Of a stretch of DNA of 64,000 nt, positions 43,547-51,492 are shown piece after piece (the stretch's first letter is position 1; every line of letters starts with the position of its first letter). The position numbers and the translations under genes were made by a program. Source of the DNA: Microbacterium terrisoli (GTDB lineage: Bacteria; Actinomycetota; Actinomycetes; Actinomycetales; Microbacteriaceae); contig NZ_CP133019.1 of NCBI RefSeq assembly GCF_030866805.1, positions 124,001 to 188,000 on the forward strand. Reading direction: 5' to 3'. Below the pieces are notes generated by a model. That model made no database searches and was not told the origin of the DNA. It worked only from the letters and a program-made list of their open reading frames with translations.

Positions 43547-44710
43547 ATGGATCGGGAGCTCTACGACGAAGACCACGAGGCGTTCCGCGACGTGGTCAAG
43601 GAATTCATCAAGCGCTACGCCACGAACGAGAAGCGCGAGCAGTGGGATGCGGACGGTGAGATAGACCGCGCGACCATGCTGGCAGCAGGCGAGGCGGGCA
43701 TCATCGGGTTGTCTGTTCCTGAGGAGTTCGGCGGCGCCGGCATGCTGCAGGACTACCGGTTCCGTGCGGTTGTGCTCGAAGAGACGATCATGTCGGGCAA
43801 TGGATCGCTGGCCGGTGCCCTCGGCATCCAGGACGACTTGGCAGTGCCGTACATCGTGCACATGGGCACGGACGCCCAGAAGCAGAAGTGGCTGCCGAAG
43901 ATGGCCACCGGTGAGGTGCTCGGCGCGCTGGCGATGACCGAGCCGGGCGCGGGCAGTGACCTGCGCGGCATCAAGACCACCGCCAAGAAGGTCGACGGGG
44001 GCTACCTGGTCAATGGCGCGAAGACGTTCATCTCCAGCGGCAAGACCGCCGACATCGTCGTCACCTTCGTCAAGACCGGCGAGGGCAACCGCCCCGACGC
44101 GTTCAGCCTCGTGATCATCGAGGACGGCATGGAGGGCTTCGACCACGGCAAGAAGCTCAACAAGGTCGGCTTCCACGGGTGGGACACCGCCGAGCTCAGC
44201 TTCACCGACGTGTTCGTGCCGGACGAGAACCTCATCGGCGGGGCCGAGGGCAAGGGCTTCATCCAGCTGATGATGAACCTGCCGTTGGAGCGCCTGTCGA
44301 TCGGTGTGGCCGCCGCGGCCGCCGCGGAGGCGGCCCTGCGGTGGACCCTGGAGTACACGCAGAGCCGTGAGGCGTTCGGGCAGCCGGTCGCCGACTTCCA
44401 GAACACGCGCTTCGCACTGGCCGACATGGCCACCACGGTGGACGTGCTGTGGGCATACGTCGACCGCGCGATGCTGCTGTACAAAGACAAGAAGCTCACG
44501 CCCGAAGAGGCCGCGAAGGTCAAGTTCTGGGCGACGGAGCGCGAGTGGGAGATGCTCGATCTGGGCGTGCAGCTGCACGGCGGCTACGGCTACATGCTCG
44601 AGTATCCGATCGCCCGCGCCTGGACCGACGCCCGCGTGCACCGCATCTACGGTGGCACCAACGAGGTCATGCGCGAGATCGTGGCCCGTCAGGTGACCGG
44701 TCGCAAGTAG
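43547..44710 (+). CDS. Acyl-CoA dehydrogenase
   Basis: FAD flavoenzyme of 387 residues that introduces a trans-2 double bond in acyl-CoA. The ACAD order is complete: N-terminal helices, GIIGLSVPEEFGGAGM, ALAMTEPGAGSDLRGIKTTA, SSGKTADIVVTFVKT, SREAFGQPVADFQNTRFALADMA, QLHGGYGYMLEYPIARAWTDARV and IYGGTNEVMREIVAR. The start is ATG 43547 after gaagagaggg; the 28-residue longer frame looks non-coding. It stands alone, with no enoyl-CoA hydratase or ETF gene beside it, so pathway placement is open. Confidence 0.92.
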   Translation: MDRELYDEDHEAFRDVVKEFIKRYATNEKREQWDADGEIDRATMLAAGEAGIIGLSVPEEFGGAGMLQDYRFRAVVLEETIMSGNGSLAGALGIQDDLAVPYIVHMGTDAQKQKWLPKMATGEVLGALAMTEPGAGSDLRGIKTTAKKVDGGYLVNGAKTFISSGKTADIVVTFVKTGEGNRPDAFSLVIIEDGMEGFDHGKKLNKVGFHGWDTAELSFTDVFVPDENLIGGAEGKGFIQLMMNLPLERLSIGVAAAAAAEAALRWTLEYTQSREAFGQPVADFQNTRFALADMATTVDVLWAYVDRAMLLYKDKKLTPEEAAKVKFWATEREWEMLDLGVQLHGGYGYMLEYPIARAWTDARVHRIYGGTNEVMREIVARQVTGRK

Positions 44711-44721
44711 CCCGTGGCACG

Positions 44722-44761
44722 GGATGCCGCAGCCTGGGCGATGCGGCGGGCCGCGGCATCC
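44722..44761 (+). terminator. Inverted pair of the abundant octamer after acyl-CoA dehydrogenase
   Basis: ggatgccgc (44722-44730) and gcggcatcc (44753-44761) form a 9-bp stem with a 22-base loop, 12 bases after the acyl-CoA dehydrogenase stop and followed by ttcgtct. It could act as a transcription terminator built from the genome's over-represented octamer. Confidence 0.4.
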
Positions 44762-44780
44762 TTCGTCTGCGTGAGTCATG

Positions 44781-44800
44781 ATCAGATAATCAGATATACT
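44781..44800 (+). promoter_or_regulatory. vapBC promoter with tandem repeat
   Basis: atcagata is repeated in tandem (44781-44788, 44789-44796). TATACT (44795-44800) is a good -10, 7 bases before the ATG, so the mRNA should be leaderless. The repeat is a plausible site for the VapB-VapC complex. Confidence 0.6.
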
Positions 44801-44807
44801 CGGTGAC

Positions 44808-45065
44808 ATGCGTAGCATCACGGCAACCGAAGCGTCGCGGCGATTCTCGGACCTTCTCGACGCGGTCGAGGCGGGCGAGGGGCTGACGATCACGCGTGGC
44901 AATCGCGTGATCGCCGAGATTCGGCCGGCGCGGCGCCGGACGGGGCGAGATCTGCGGCTCGCGCTGGAGGGAATGCCTCCGGTCGACGAAGACTTCGCCC
45001 ACGACATCGCCGACGCGCTGCGACTTGTTCGGGATGAATCGGTGGACCCGTGGCGCGACGCCTGA
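44808..45065 (+). CDS. vapB: Type II antitoxin, Phd/YefM-type VapB
   Basis: Antitoxin of 85 residues. The N-terminal Phd/YefM DNA-binding domain is RSITATEASRRFSDLLDAVEAGEGLTITRGNRVIAEIRPA; the acidic C-terminal part (PPVDEDFAHDIADALRLVRDE) should wrap the toxin. It overlaps vapC by 16 bases. It probably represses its own promoter through the tandem repeat at 44781-44796. The start needs no ribosome binding site if the mRNA is leaderless. Confidence 0.88.
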   Translation: MRSITATEASRRFSDLLDAVEAGEGLTITRGNRVIAEIRPARRRTGRDLRLALEGMPPVDEDFAHDIADALRLVRDESVDPWRDA

Positions 45066-45445
45066 TCCTCGACACGAATCTGCTCATCGGCTACGAGCGC
45101 GGCGACATCGACCGCGCGCAGTTCGATGACGATGAGCTCGCCGTGGCGGCGATCACCGTCGCCGAATTCCGTGTCGGGATCGAACTCGCAGCCACCCCCG
45201 AGCGCGCCGCCGATCGGGCTCGGCTGCTGGCGGTCGTCTTGGCTGAGGTCGATGTGCTCGACTACACCGAGACGACCGCCGCTCACCATGCTCGGCTGCT
45301 CGCCGACGTGCGGCGCCGCGGAACGTCTCGCGGTGCCCACGACCTCATCATCGCCGCACATGCGGCCGAGACGGGCCGTACTATCGTCAGCCGCGATGCG
45401 TCCGCGCGGTTCGGCGATCTGCCCGGCGTGCTCGCCGTGATGTGA
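45050..45445 (+). CDS. vapC: PIN-domain toxin VapC
   Basis: Ribonuclease toxin of 131 residues. The PIN active-site acids are visible: Asp in LILDTNLLIGYE, Glu in ITVAEFRVGIEL, Asp in GAHDLIIAAHAAETG and Asp in IVSRDASARFGDLPGV. Mg2+-dependent cleavage of tRNA or rRNA stops translation in this family. GTG start inside the vapB end, with gaatcggtgg just upstream. Intact, so the module looks functional. Confidence 0.9.
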   Translation: MARRLILDTNLLIGYERGDIDRAQFDDDELAVAAITVAEFRVGIELAATPERAADRARLLAVVLAEVDVLDYTETTAAHHARLLADVRRRGTSRGAHDLIIAAHAAETGRTIVSRDASARFGDLPGVLAVM

Positions 45446-45450
45446 CGAGG

Positions 45451-45474
45451 CCGCGCGCCCGGCCCGGGCCGCGG
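45451..45474. terminator. GC-rich hairpin between vapC and monooxygenase ends
   Basis: Outer stem ccgcg / cgcgg (45451-45455, 45470-45474) and inner gcccgg / ccgggc meet in a 38-bp gap between convergent genes. There is no T tract, so it is at best a weak bidirectional terminator. Confidence 0.35.
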
Positions 45475-45483
45475 CATCCTGAA

Positions 45484-46725
45484 TCAGGCGACGGGGACCG
45501 CTACGTCGGGCAGCGCGAAGTCGTCGTCGCCCTGAGTGAACATGCGGCGCACGAGCGGTCGCGCAGCGCGTGAGAGCATCACGCCGGTCATGGCGCGCGA
45601 CATCGCCGCCTCGATGCGAGTGGCGGGCACCATGCGCTTGATGCCGCCGCCGGGGATCTTCTTTCCCCGCTCGACGAACGGCGCGATGTCGTCGGCATAC
45701 TGCGTCAGCGCTTCGGGCAGGTCGAGTGCGCCGGCCGCGATGCGCTCGCCGAGCAGGTAGGCGCCGATGAGGGCGGTCGCCGTGCCCATCCCGGTCATCG
45801 GCGAACCGCACGAGGCGGCGTCACCGAGCAGGGCGACCCGGCCGCTGACAGGGCTGGGCATGTCGACGCGGACGAGCTCGTCGAAGTAGAAGTCGGTCGC
45901 CGTGCCCATCGCGTCGAGGATCTCGGGGGCGCGCCAGCCGGCGCTGTCGAGCATGCGGCGGATCAGGTCCTCTTGCCGTGCGCGGTCGCCACGCAGCAGC
46001 GGGTCGCCCTCGACGCGCAGCGTGAGCATGGCCTTTGCTGTGGCAGGCTCCAGGTCGGGGCGGATGCCGAATGTCGCGCCCGGGACGAAGCGCATCGCGA
46101 ACCAGCCCGGGTCGATGTCTGCGGGCGTGGGCATCGTGAAGAACGCGGCGTAGCCGCCCAACAGCGTGGTGAACCGCTCTTCAGGGCCGAACGCCAGGCG
46201 GCGTGTGGCCGAGTGCACGCCGTCGGCGCCCACGACGATGTCGTAGCGCGCGGCGTCCGTGGTCTCGAACTCGACGTCGACGCCGTCGGCATCCTGTGTG
46301 AGCGACGTGATGCGGTCTCCGAAGCGCAGATCGAGCAGGCCCGGCGTGGTATCGGCCGCGCGGCTCAGCGCGGTCAGCAGCACGTCGGCCAGGTCGCCGC
46401 GGGCGATCTCGATCTCGGCGACGGCGCCTTTGCCGTCGAATGACTCCATCGCCATGCGGCCGAACACGCGGCCGCGCCCGTCGACATAGGCCAGCCCTTC
46501 TTCGTGCAGCCGGCGCGGTTCGATGCCGGGCATGAGGCCCATGCGTTCGGCGACCTCGCGGCTCGCACCGCGCAGGTCGACCGCCTGACCGCCGGGGCGC
46601 GGTGCGGTGGCGCGCTCGACGACGGTGACCGGCACGCGGTGTCGCACGAGCTGCAATGCGAGTGCGAGGCCGGCGATCCCGCCGCCCGAAACGAGGACGT
46701 GGGCAGTGGTGTCGAGGGGGGACAT
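45484..46725 (-). CDS. FAD-dependent monooxygenase (TetX/PHBH-like)
   Basis: Flavoprotein hydroxylase of 413 residues. The dinucleotide-binding motif VSGGGIAGLALALQLVRHRVPVTVVER is at the N-terminus, VVGADGVHSATRRL (the DG motif) in the middle and VALLGDAASCGSPMTGMGTATALIGAYLL (GD motif) follows. It hydroxylates an aromatic or polycyclic compound; homologues include antibiotic-modifying enzymes. Divergent from a TetR-type regulator across a multi-site operator, so expression is probably induced by the substrate. Ribosome binding site ttggag before the ATG. Confidence 0.9.
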   Translation of the reverse strand: MSPLDTTAHVLVSGGGIAGLALALQLVRHRVPVTVVERATAPRPGGQAVDLRGASREVAERMGLMPGIEPRRLHEEGLAYVDGRGRVFGRMAMESFDGKGAVAEIEIARGDLADVLLTALSRAADTTPGLLDLRFGDRITSLTQDADGVDVEFETTDAARYDIVVGADGVHSATRRLAFGPEERFTTLLGGYAAFFTMPTPADIDPGWFAMRFVPGATFGIRPDLEPATAKAMLTLRVEGDPLLRGDRARQEDLIRRMLDSAGWRAPEILDAMGTATDFYFDELVRVDMPSPVSGRVALLGDAASCGSPMTGMGTATALIGAYLLGERIAAGALDLPEALTQYADDIAPFVERGKKIPGGGIKRMVPATRIEAAMSRAMTGVMLSRAARPLVRRMFTQGDDDFALPDVAVPVA

Positions 46726-46738
46726 GGATGCTCCAATC

Positions 46739-46807
46739 TGTTAGACATTTGTCTCATACATATGTCTAACAGAGATCTCAGACGTTTGTCTAATACGGGC
46801 GTCTAAT
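46739..46807. promoter_or_regulatory. Multi-site AGAC/GTCT operator between monooxygenase and TetR
   Basis: tgttagacat (46739-46748) and atgtctaaca (46762-46771) are a perfect 10-bp inverted repeat with a 13-base spacer. agaca-tt-tgtct (46743-46754) and agacgtttgtct (46780-46791) are further short palindromes, and gtctaat recurs at 46801. At least five half-sites lie in 70 bases. Confidence 0.75.
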
Positions 46808-46814
46808 CCTTGAT

Positions 46815-46820
46815 TAAGAT
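46815..46820 (+). promoter_or_regulatory. -10 element for leaderless tetR mRNA
   Basis: TAAGAT-N6-ATG (46827). It lies just after the last GTCT half-site, fitting autorepression. Confidence 0.55.
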
Positions 46821-46826
46821 GCCGGT

Positions 46827-47402
46827 ATGGGAAACCGTGAAGACTTGCTCGCCGGCGCGCGCCGCGTGATCCTCGAGCAGGGCGTGGCCAAGGCGACGGC
46901 CCGCGAGATCGCGACCGAGGCCGGCGTGAGTCTGGCCGCGATCGGCTACCATTTCGGCTCGAAAGAGCAGTTGATCTCCGAAGCGCTGCTGCAGTCGCTG
47001 GGCTCGGGGATCGGCGATGCGATGGACGAGATCGTCGCCGAGCACGCAGCGCAGCCTCTGATCGAGGGATTCGCCGCCCTCTGGAACCGCATGCCCGCCG
47101 TGTTCGCCGCGAACCGTGAGGCGCTGGTGGCCAGCCTCGACAACGCGGTGCGCGCCGTGCGCGACGACGGCGCCGGCCGTGACCTGGCTGCGGCGACCGC
47201 CCACGGATACGACGGCGTCGCCCAGCAGTTGCGCGATGCCCGGCCCGATCTCGCCGACGCCGACGTCGAAGCGGTGGCCAAGCTCGACTACGCGCTCGTG
47301 CAGAGCCTGGGGCTGATGTGGCTGCTGAACCCTGACGCGCTCCCGACCGGCGACGAGCTGGCCCGTGCTGTCGCCGTGATCGCCGAGACGTCCGCCGACT
47401 GA
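46827..47402 (+). CDS. TetR/AcrR family transcriptional regulator
   Basis: Regulator of 191 residues. The TetR helix-turn-helix (about 5-50) is LLAGARRVILEQGVAKATAREIATEAGVSLAAIGYHFGSKEQLI. The helical ligand domain is about 70-185. The divergent monooxygenase and the operator between them make it the likely repressor of that enzyme, released by its substrate or product. No ribosome binding site precedes the ATG; a leaderless start is likely. Confidence 0.9.
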   Translation: MGNREDLLAGARRVILEQGVAKATAREIATEAGVSLAAIGYHFGSKEQLISEALLQSLGSGIGDAMDEIVAEHAAQPLIEGFAALWNRMPAVFAANREALVASLDNAVRAVRDDGAGRDLAAATAHGYDGVAQQLRDARPDLADADVEAVAKLDYALVQSLGLMWLLNPDALPTGDELARAVAVIAETSAD

Positions 47403-47606
47403 CGTCGATCCCGCGCGCTTGCCGCGTGGCTCAGGCGGGTGTCCCAGGCCGGCACACGACTTGTTCTTGCCTCGTGCTGAAGAAACGCGCAGGTCGACCA
47501 CAGCACTCTCTTCAGGATCGGAGCGCTAACTGAGGGGAAGAAGTCCCGTGCAATGGCGCCCACAACCCATGGAGTGCCTGCGCGAGCTCAAGCCGGGAGG
47601 CTCAGC

Positions 47607-49469
47607 ATGAAACTTCATCCCAAGGGCGCGCTGCGCCGGCTCCTGATACCGGGGGCTCTTGTGGCCGCCGCGGCCATGGTTCTGGTCGGCTGTTCATCGG
47701 GCAGCCCAGGAGGGACCAGCACGGCCAACGCCAACGCGAATGCGCCGGGCAAGTCAGCCGACACGATCTCGTGGGCATTGCCGCCTGCGACGGTGCCGAA
47801 CTGGATCTGGCCGTTCTCGCCGATCGCGGACTTCAGCGTCACGAACTCCGAGATGCAGCTGATGATGTATCGCACTCTGTACTGGTACGGCGACAACGGC
47901 AAGACCGGCGTCGACTACTCGCTGAGCCTGGCCAAGGCCCCGGTGTACTCGAACGGCGGCAAGACCGTCACGATCGCGCTGAACCCCTACAAGTGGTCCA
48001 ACGGCGAATCGGTCACCGCGCAGGACGTGATCTTCTGGATCAACATGGACAAGGCTGAGAAGGCCAACTACGCGGGTTATGCGCCCGGGCAGTTCCCCGA
48101 CAACATCGTCTCGGCGACGGCTCCCAACGCGAACACAGTGGTCTTGACCACCGACAAGTCGTACAGCCAGCAGTGGTTCCTGATGAACCAGCTCAGCCAG
48201 ATCACCCCGATGCCGATGGCATGGGACATGACCAGCGCGACGGCCAAGGGCGACTGCGCGACGAACATCAGCGGCTGCAAGGCCGTCTACACCTACCTGA
48301 ACGCGCAGGCCAAGGACCTTCCGACCTATGCGACGAGCAAGATCTGGTCGGTGGTGGACGGGCCGTGGAAGCTGTCGAGCTTCAGCTCCGACGGTCACGT
48401 CACGTTCGTTCCGAACACGGCGTACTCAGGCCCACAGAAGGCGCAGGTCAAGCAGTTCAAGATGGTTCCGTTCACGACGGACTCGGCTGAGTTCAATGTG
48501 GTGCGCGGCGGCTCGACCCTCGACGTGGGCTACATCCCCACGCAGGACATCGCCAAGGCCAAGCCTGCGACGACCCCGCCGAACCAGGCGGGCCCCAACC
48601 CGCTGAGCGCGAACTACACACTGCTGCCGTGGTTCCTGTACGGGTTCAACTACTTCCCGATCAACTACAACAACCCCACCGTGGGGCCGATCTTCAAGCA
48701 GCTGTACTTCCGTCAGGCCCTGCAGTCGGTCGTCGATCAGAAGGGCATCATCTCCTCCACCGCGAAGAACTACGGCGTGGAGACCACCGGCCCCGTGCCG
48801 CTGTTCCCCGACAGCCCGCTGGTGTCGCAGACCGAGAAGAGCAACCCCTATCCGTTCAGCATCGCCAACGCGACGAAGTACCTGAGCGACAACGGCTGGA
48901 AGGTCGTGCCGAAGGGCACCACCACCTGCGTCAAGCCCGGTACGGCGGCCGGCGACTGCGGGGCGGGCATCACGGCCGGACAGGCCCTGACGTTCGAGCT
49001 GCCGTACGCGAGCGGCAGTGCGACGATCGATACGGCGATGGCGTCGTTCAAGTCGAACGCCGCGCAGGTCGGCATCACGCTGAACCTGAAGTCCGAACCG
49101 TTCAACTCGGTGACCTCCACAGCGGTGCCCTGCAAGGGCTCCACGTGCACGTGGGAGATGGGCAACTGGGGCGGCGGCTGGGTGTACGCACCCGACTACT
49201 ACCCGACCGGTGAACTGCTGTTCGCCACGGGTGCCGGATCGAACTCGGGCAGCTACTCCAACGCGAAGCTCGACAGCCTGATCACCGCCACCAACCTGCA
49301 GAGCGGCACGGCCGTCATGCAGGCGTATGAGGACTTCATGGCGAAGAACGTGCCGGTGATCTACCAGCCCAACTACACCTACTCGCTGACGGAGGTCGCG
49401 AACGGTCTGAAGGGCTACACCTACAACAATCCCTACGGTTCGATCAAGCCGGAGAACTGGCACTACTGA
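47607..49469 (+). CDS. Peptide ABC transporter substrate-binding lipoprotein
   Basis: SBP_bac_5-type binding protein of 620 residues. The signal peptide with lipobox VLVGCSS puts the lipidated Cys near residue 29. Domain phrases are LYWYGDNGKTGVDYSLSLAK, WSNGESVTAQDVIFWINM, TFVPNTAYSG, YFRQALQSVVDQKGII and the long C-terminal ligand domain ending YNNPYGSIKPENWHY. First gene of an operon with two permeases and a fused ATPase. The start is ATG 47607 after gggaggct; the upstream extension of the frame has no homology. Confidence 0.92.
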   Translation: MKLHPKGALRRLLIPGALVAAAAMVLVGCSSGSPGGTSTANANANAPGKSADTISWALPPATVPNWIWPFSPIADFSVTNSEMQLMMYRTLYWYGDNGKTGVDYSLSLAKAPVYSNGGKTVTIALNPYKWSNGESVTAQDVIFWINMDKAEKANYAGYAPGQFPDNIVSATAPNANTVVLTTDKSYSQQWFLMNQLSQITPMPMAWDMTSATAKGDCATNISGCKAVYTYLNAQAKDLPTYATSKIWSVVDGPWKLSSFSSDGHVTFVPNTAYSGPQKAQVKQFKMVPFTTDSAEFNVVRGGSTLDVGYIPTQDIAKAKPATTPPNQAGPNPLSANYTLLPWFLYGFNYFPINYNNPTVGPIFKQLYFRQALQSVVDQKGIISSTAKNYGVETTGPVPLFPDSPLVSQTEKSNPYPFSIANATKYLSDNGWKVVPKGTTTCVKPGTAAGDCGAGITAGQALTFELPYASGSATIDTAMASFKSNAAQVGITLNLKSEPFNSVTSTAVPCKGSTCTWEMGNWGGGWVYAPDYYPTGELLFATGAGSNSGSYSNAKLDSLITATNLQSGTAVMQAYEDFMAKNVPVIYQPNYTYSLTEVANGLKGYTYNNPYGSIKPENWHY

Positions 49470-49556
49470 TCCGCACGGGTCGGTGGGTCCAGGGATCCGC
49501 ACGAAGGCAGCACAGACACGACAGCGACGAACACGGGCCGGTAGGAGGCGAGACCG

Positions 49557-50501
49557 ATGGTGGGATACATCATCCGTCGTCTTCTGCAGTCCGTGCTCGT
49601 CGTCATCGTGGTCACCGTGATCGTCTTCATCCTGCTGCATTCGCTGCCGGGGGGACCGGCGCGCGCGATCCTGGGACCGCGCGCGACGCCCCTGCAGATC
49701 ACGCAGTTCAACACGGAGAACGGCTTGGACAAGCCGCTGATCGTGCAGTACGTCACGAGCGTGGTCGGCTGGTTCACCGGCGACTTCGGCTTCTCCTACG
49801 TGCTCAACCAGTCGGTCGGGTCGCTGTTGGCCGAGCGTCTGCCCAAGACCATCATCCTCGCCGTGCTGTCGCTGGTGCTGACGGTGATCGTGGCGATCCC
49901 GGTCGGCATCTACCAGGCGGTGCGGCGCAACCGGCCGTTCGACTACGTGGCCACCGGACTCTCGTTCATCTTCTACGCGGCGCCCACGTTCTTCCTGGGG
50001 CTGATCCTGATAGAGATCTTCTCGTCGTGGCTGGGCTGGTTCCCACCCGAAGCGCCTCAGTCCAACGGGATCGTCCCGATCTTCCAGCAGTTCCCGGCGA
50101 TGATCCTGCCCATCGTGACCCTGGCGCTGCTGTCGATCGCAGGCTTCTCGCGCTACATGCGCTCGTCGGTGCTCGACAACATCAGCCAGGACTACGTGCG
50201 CACCGCTCGGGCCAAGGGCGCATCTCCCACTCGGGTGCTGTGGCGCCACGTGCTGCGCAATGCGCTGATCCCGATCATCACGCTGCTCGGCCTGTCGCTG
50301 CCGGCCCTGTTCGCCGGCGCGCTGATCACCGAGTCGATCTTCAACTTCCCCGGGATGGGGCTGCTGTTCTGGCAGGCGGCGCAGCAGTCCGACTACCCGG
50401 TCGAGCTCGGTGTCGTCATCGTGACGGCCTTCGCCACCGTGATCGGCAATCTGCTGGCCGACGTGGGCCTGGCTGCGATCGACCCGCGGGTGACGCTGTG
50501 A
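49557..50501 (+). CDS. Dipeptide/oligopeptide ABC transporter permease (DppB type)
   Basis: Membrane subunit of 314 residues. It begins with the DppB-type VGYIIRRLLQSVLVVIVVTVIVFILLHSLPGGPA, has the resting-loop segment NGLDKPLIVQYVTSVV and the EAA-like loop DYVRTARAKGASPTRVLWRHVLRNALIPIITLLG. Six helices. The ribosome binding site taggaggc precedes the ATG. It forms a heterodimer with the protein encoded next. Confidence 0.92.
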   Translation: MVGYIIRRLLQSVLVVIVVTVIVFILLHSLPGGPARAILGPRATPLQITQFNTENGLDKPLIVQYVTSVVGWFTGDFGFSYVLNQSVGSLLAERLPKTIILAVLSLVLTVIVAIPVGIYQAVRRNRPFDYVATGLSFIFYAAPTFFLGLILIEIFSSWLGWFPPEAPQSNGIVPIFQQFPAMILPIVTLALLSIAGFSRYMRSSVLDNISQDYVRTARAKGASPTRVLWRHVLRNALIPIITLLGLSLPALFAGALITESIFNFPGMGLLFWQAAQQSDYPVELGVVIVTAFATVIGNLLADVGLAAIDPRVTL

Positions 50502-50511
50502 GGAGGATGCT

Positions 50512-51480
50512 GTGACCACACAGCTGGGTGGGCCGCCGCCGGCAGGGCCGGCCGGCGGGATGGATGCCGCGGCCGCGCCGATCGCCGACGAGGCCGGGGC
50601 GCTGCCCGTGCCGGGGAAGCTCGAGGGCAGGCCGAAGAGCCTGTTCCGCCTCGGCTTCGAGGTCTTCATCCAGAACCGCCTCGCGATCGTGGGCCTGATC
50701 GTGGTGGCCCTGGCGATCCTGTTCTGCTTCGTCGGCCCGTTCCTCTACCGCACCGACCAGGTCACGGTCGTGCTCACGAACGCGAACCTGCCGCCCGGGC
50801 CCGGGCATCCCCTCGGCACCGACGGGTCCGGATACGACGTGCTCGGGCGCCTCATGGTGGGCGGTCAGACCTCGCTCATCGTGGGACTGGCCGCCGCGGC
50901 CATCGCAACGATCGTCGGCACCGTGTGGGGCGCGATCGCGGGATTCTTCGGAGGCTGGGTCGACGGGGTCATGATGCGCGTCGTCGACGCGATCCTGGCC
51001 ATCCCGATCCTGTTCCTGCTGCTGTTCCTGGTGACGATCGTGCGTCCCTCGCTGCCGGTGATGATCTTCGTGATCGGGCTGACGGCCTGGCTGGTCCCAG
51101 CCCGACTGGTGCGCGGGGAATCGCTGACCCTGCGCGTGCGCGAGTACGTGCAGGCGGTGCGGGTCATGGGCGGGTCGTCATGGCGGTCGGTCAGCCGGCA
51201 CATCATGCCGAACGTGGTCGGCACGGTGATCGTGAACGCCACGTTCCAGGTTGCCGATGCGATCCTGCTGGTGGCCTATCTCGGATACCTCGGCCTGGGC
51301 ATCTCGCCCCCGGCCACCGACTGGGGCGCGATGCTGAGCAATGGCACCCAATACGTGTTCTTGAACTACTGGTGGCTGATCTATCCGGCAGGGTTCGCGA
51401 TCATCCTCGTCGTGGTCGCCGTCAACCTCGTCGGGGACGGCCTGCGCGACTCGGTCGAAGTACGGCTGCAGCGGCGCTGA
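50512..51480 (+). CDS. Dipeptide/oligopeptide ABC transporter permease (DppC type)
   Basis: Partner permease of 322 residues. It has the N-terminal OppC cap helix ([23 protein letters not shown]), [28 protein letters not shown] and the coupling loop [24 protein letters not shown]. An extra 30-residue Gly/Ala/Pro-rich head precedes the cap helix. GTG start 10 bases after the dppB-type stop, with gaggatg as ribosome binding site. Confidence 0.92.
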   Translation: MTTQLGGPPPAGPAGGMDAAAAPIADEAGALPVPGKLEGRPKSLFRLGFEVFIQNRLAIVGLIVVALAILFCFVGPFLYRTDQVTVVLTNANLPPGPGHPLGTDGSGYDVLGRLMVGGQTSLIVGLAAAAIATIVGTVWGAIAGFFGGWVDGVMMRVVDAILAIPILFLLLFLVTIVRPSLPVMIFVIGLTAWLVPARLVRGESLTLRVREYVQAVRVMGGSSWRSVSRHIMPNVVGTVIVNATFQVADAILLVAYLGYLGLGISPPATDWGAMLSNGTQYVFLNYWWLIYPAGFAIILVVVAVNLVGDGLRDSVEVRLQRR

Positions 51481-51492
51481 CGGGGGCAGAGA

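Noticed and set aside
48426..50669. Minus-strand open frame of 747 codons across the dpp genes
   Set aside because: Arg/His/Asp-rich shadow of the binding protein and permease genes.
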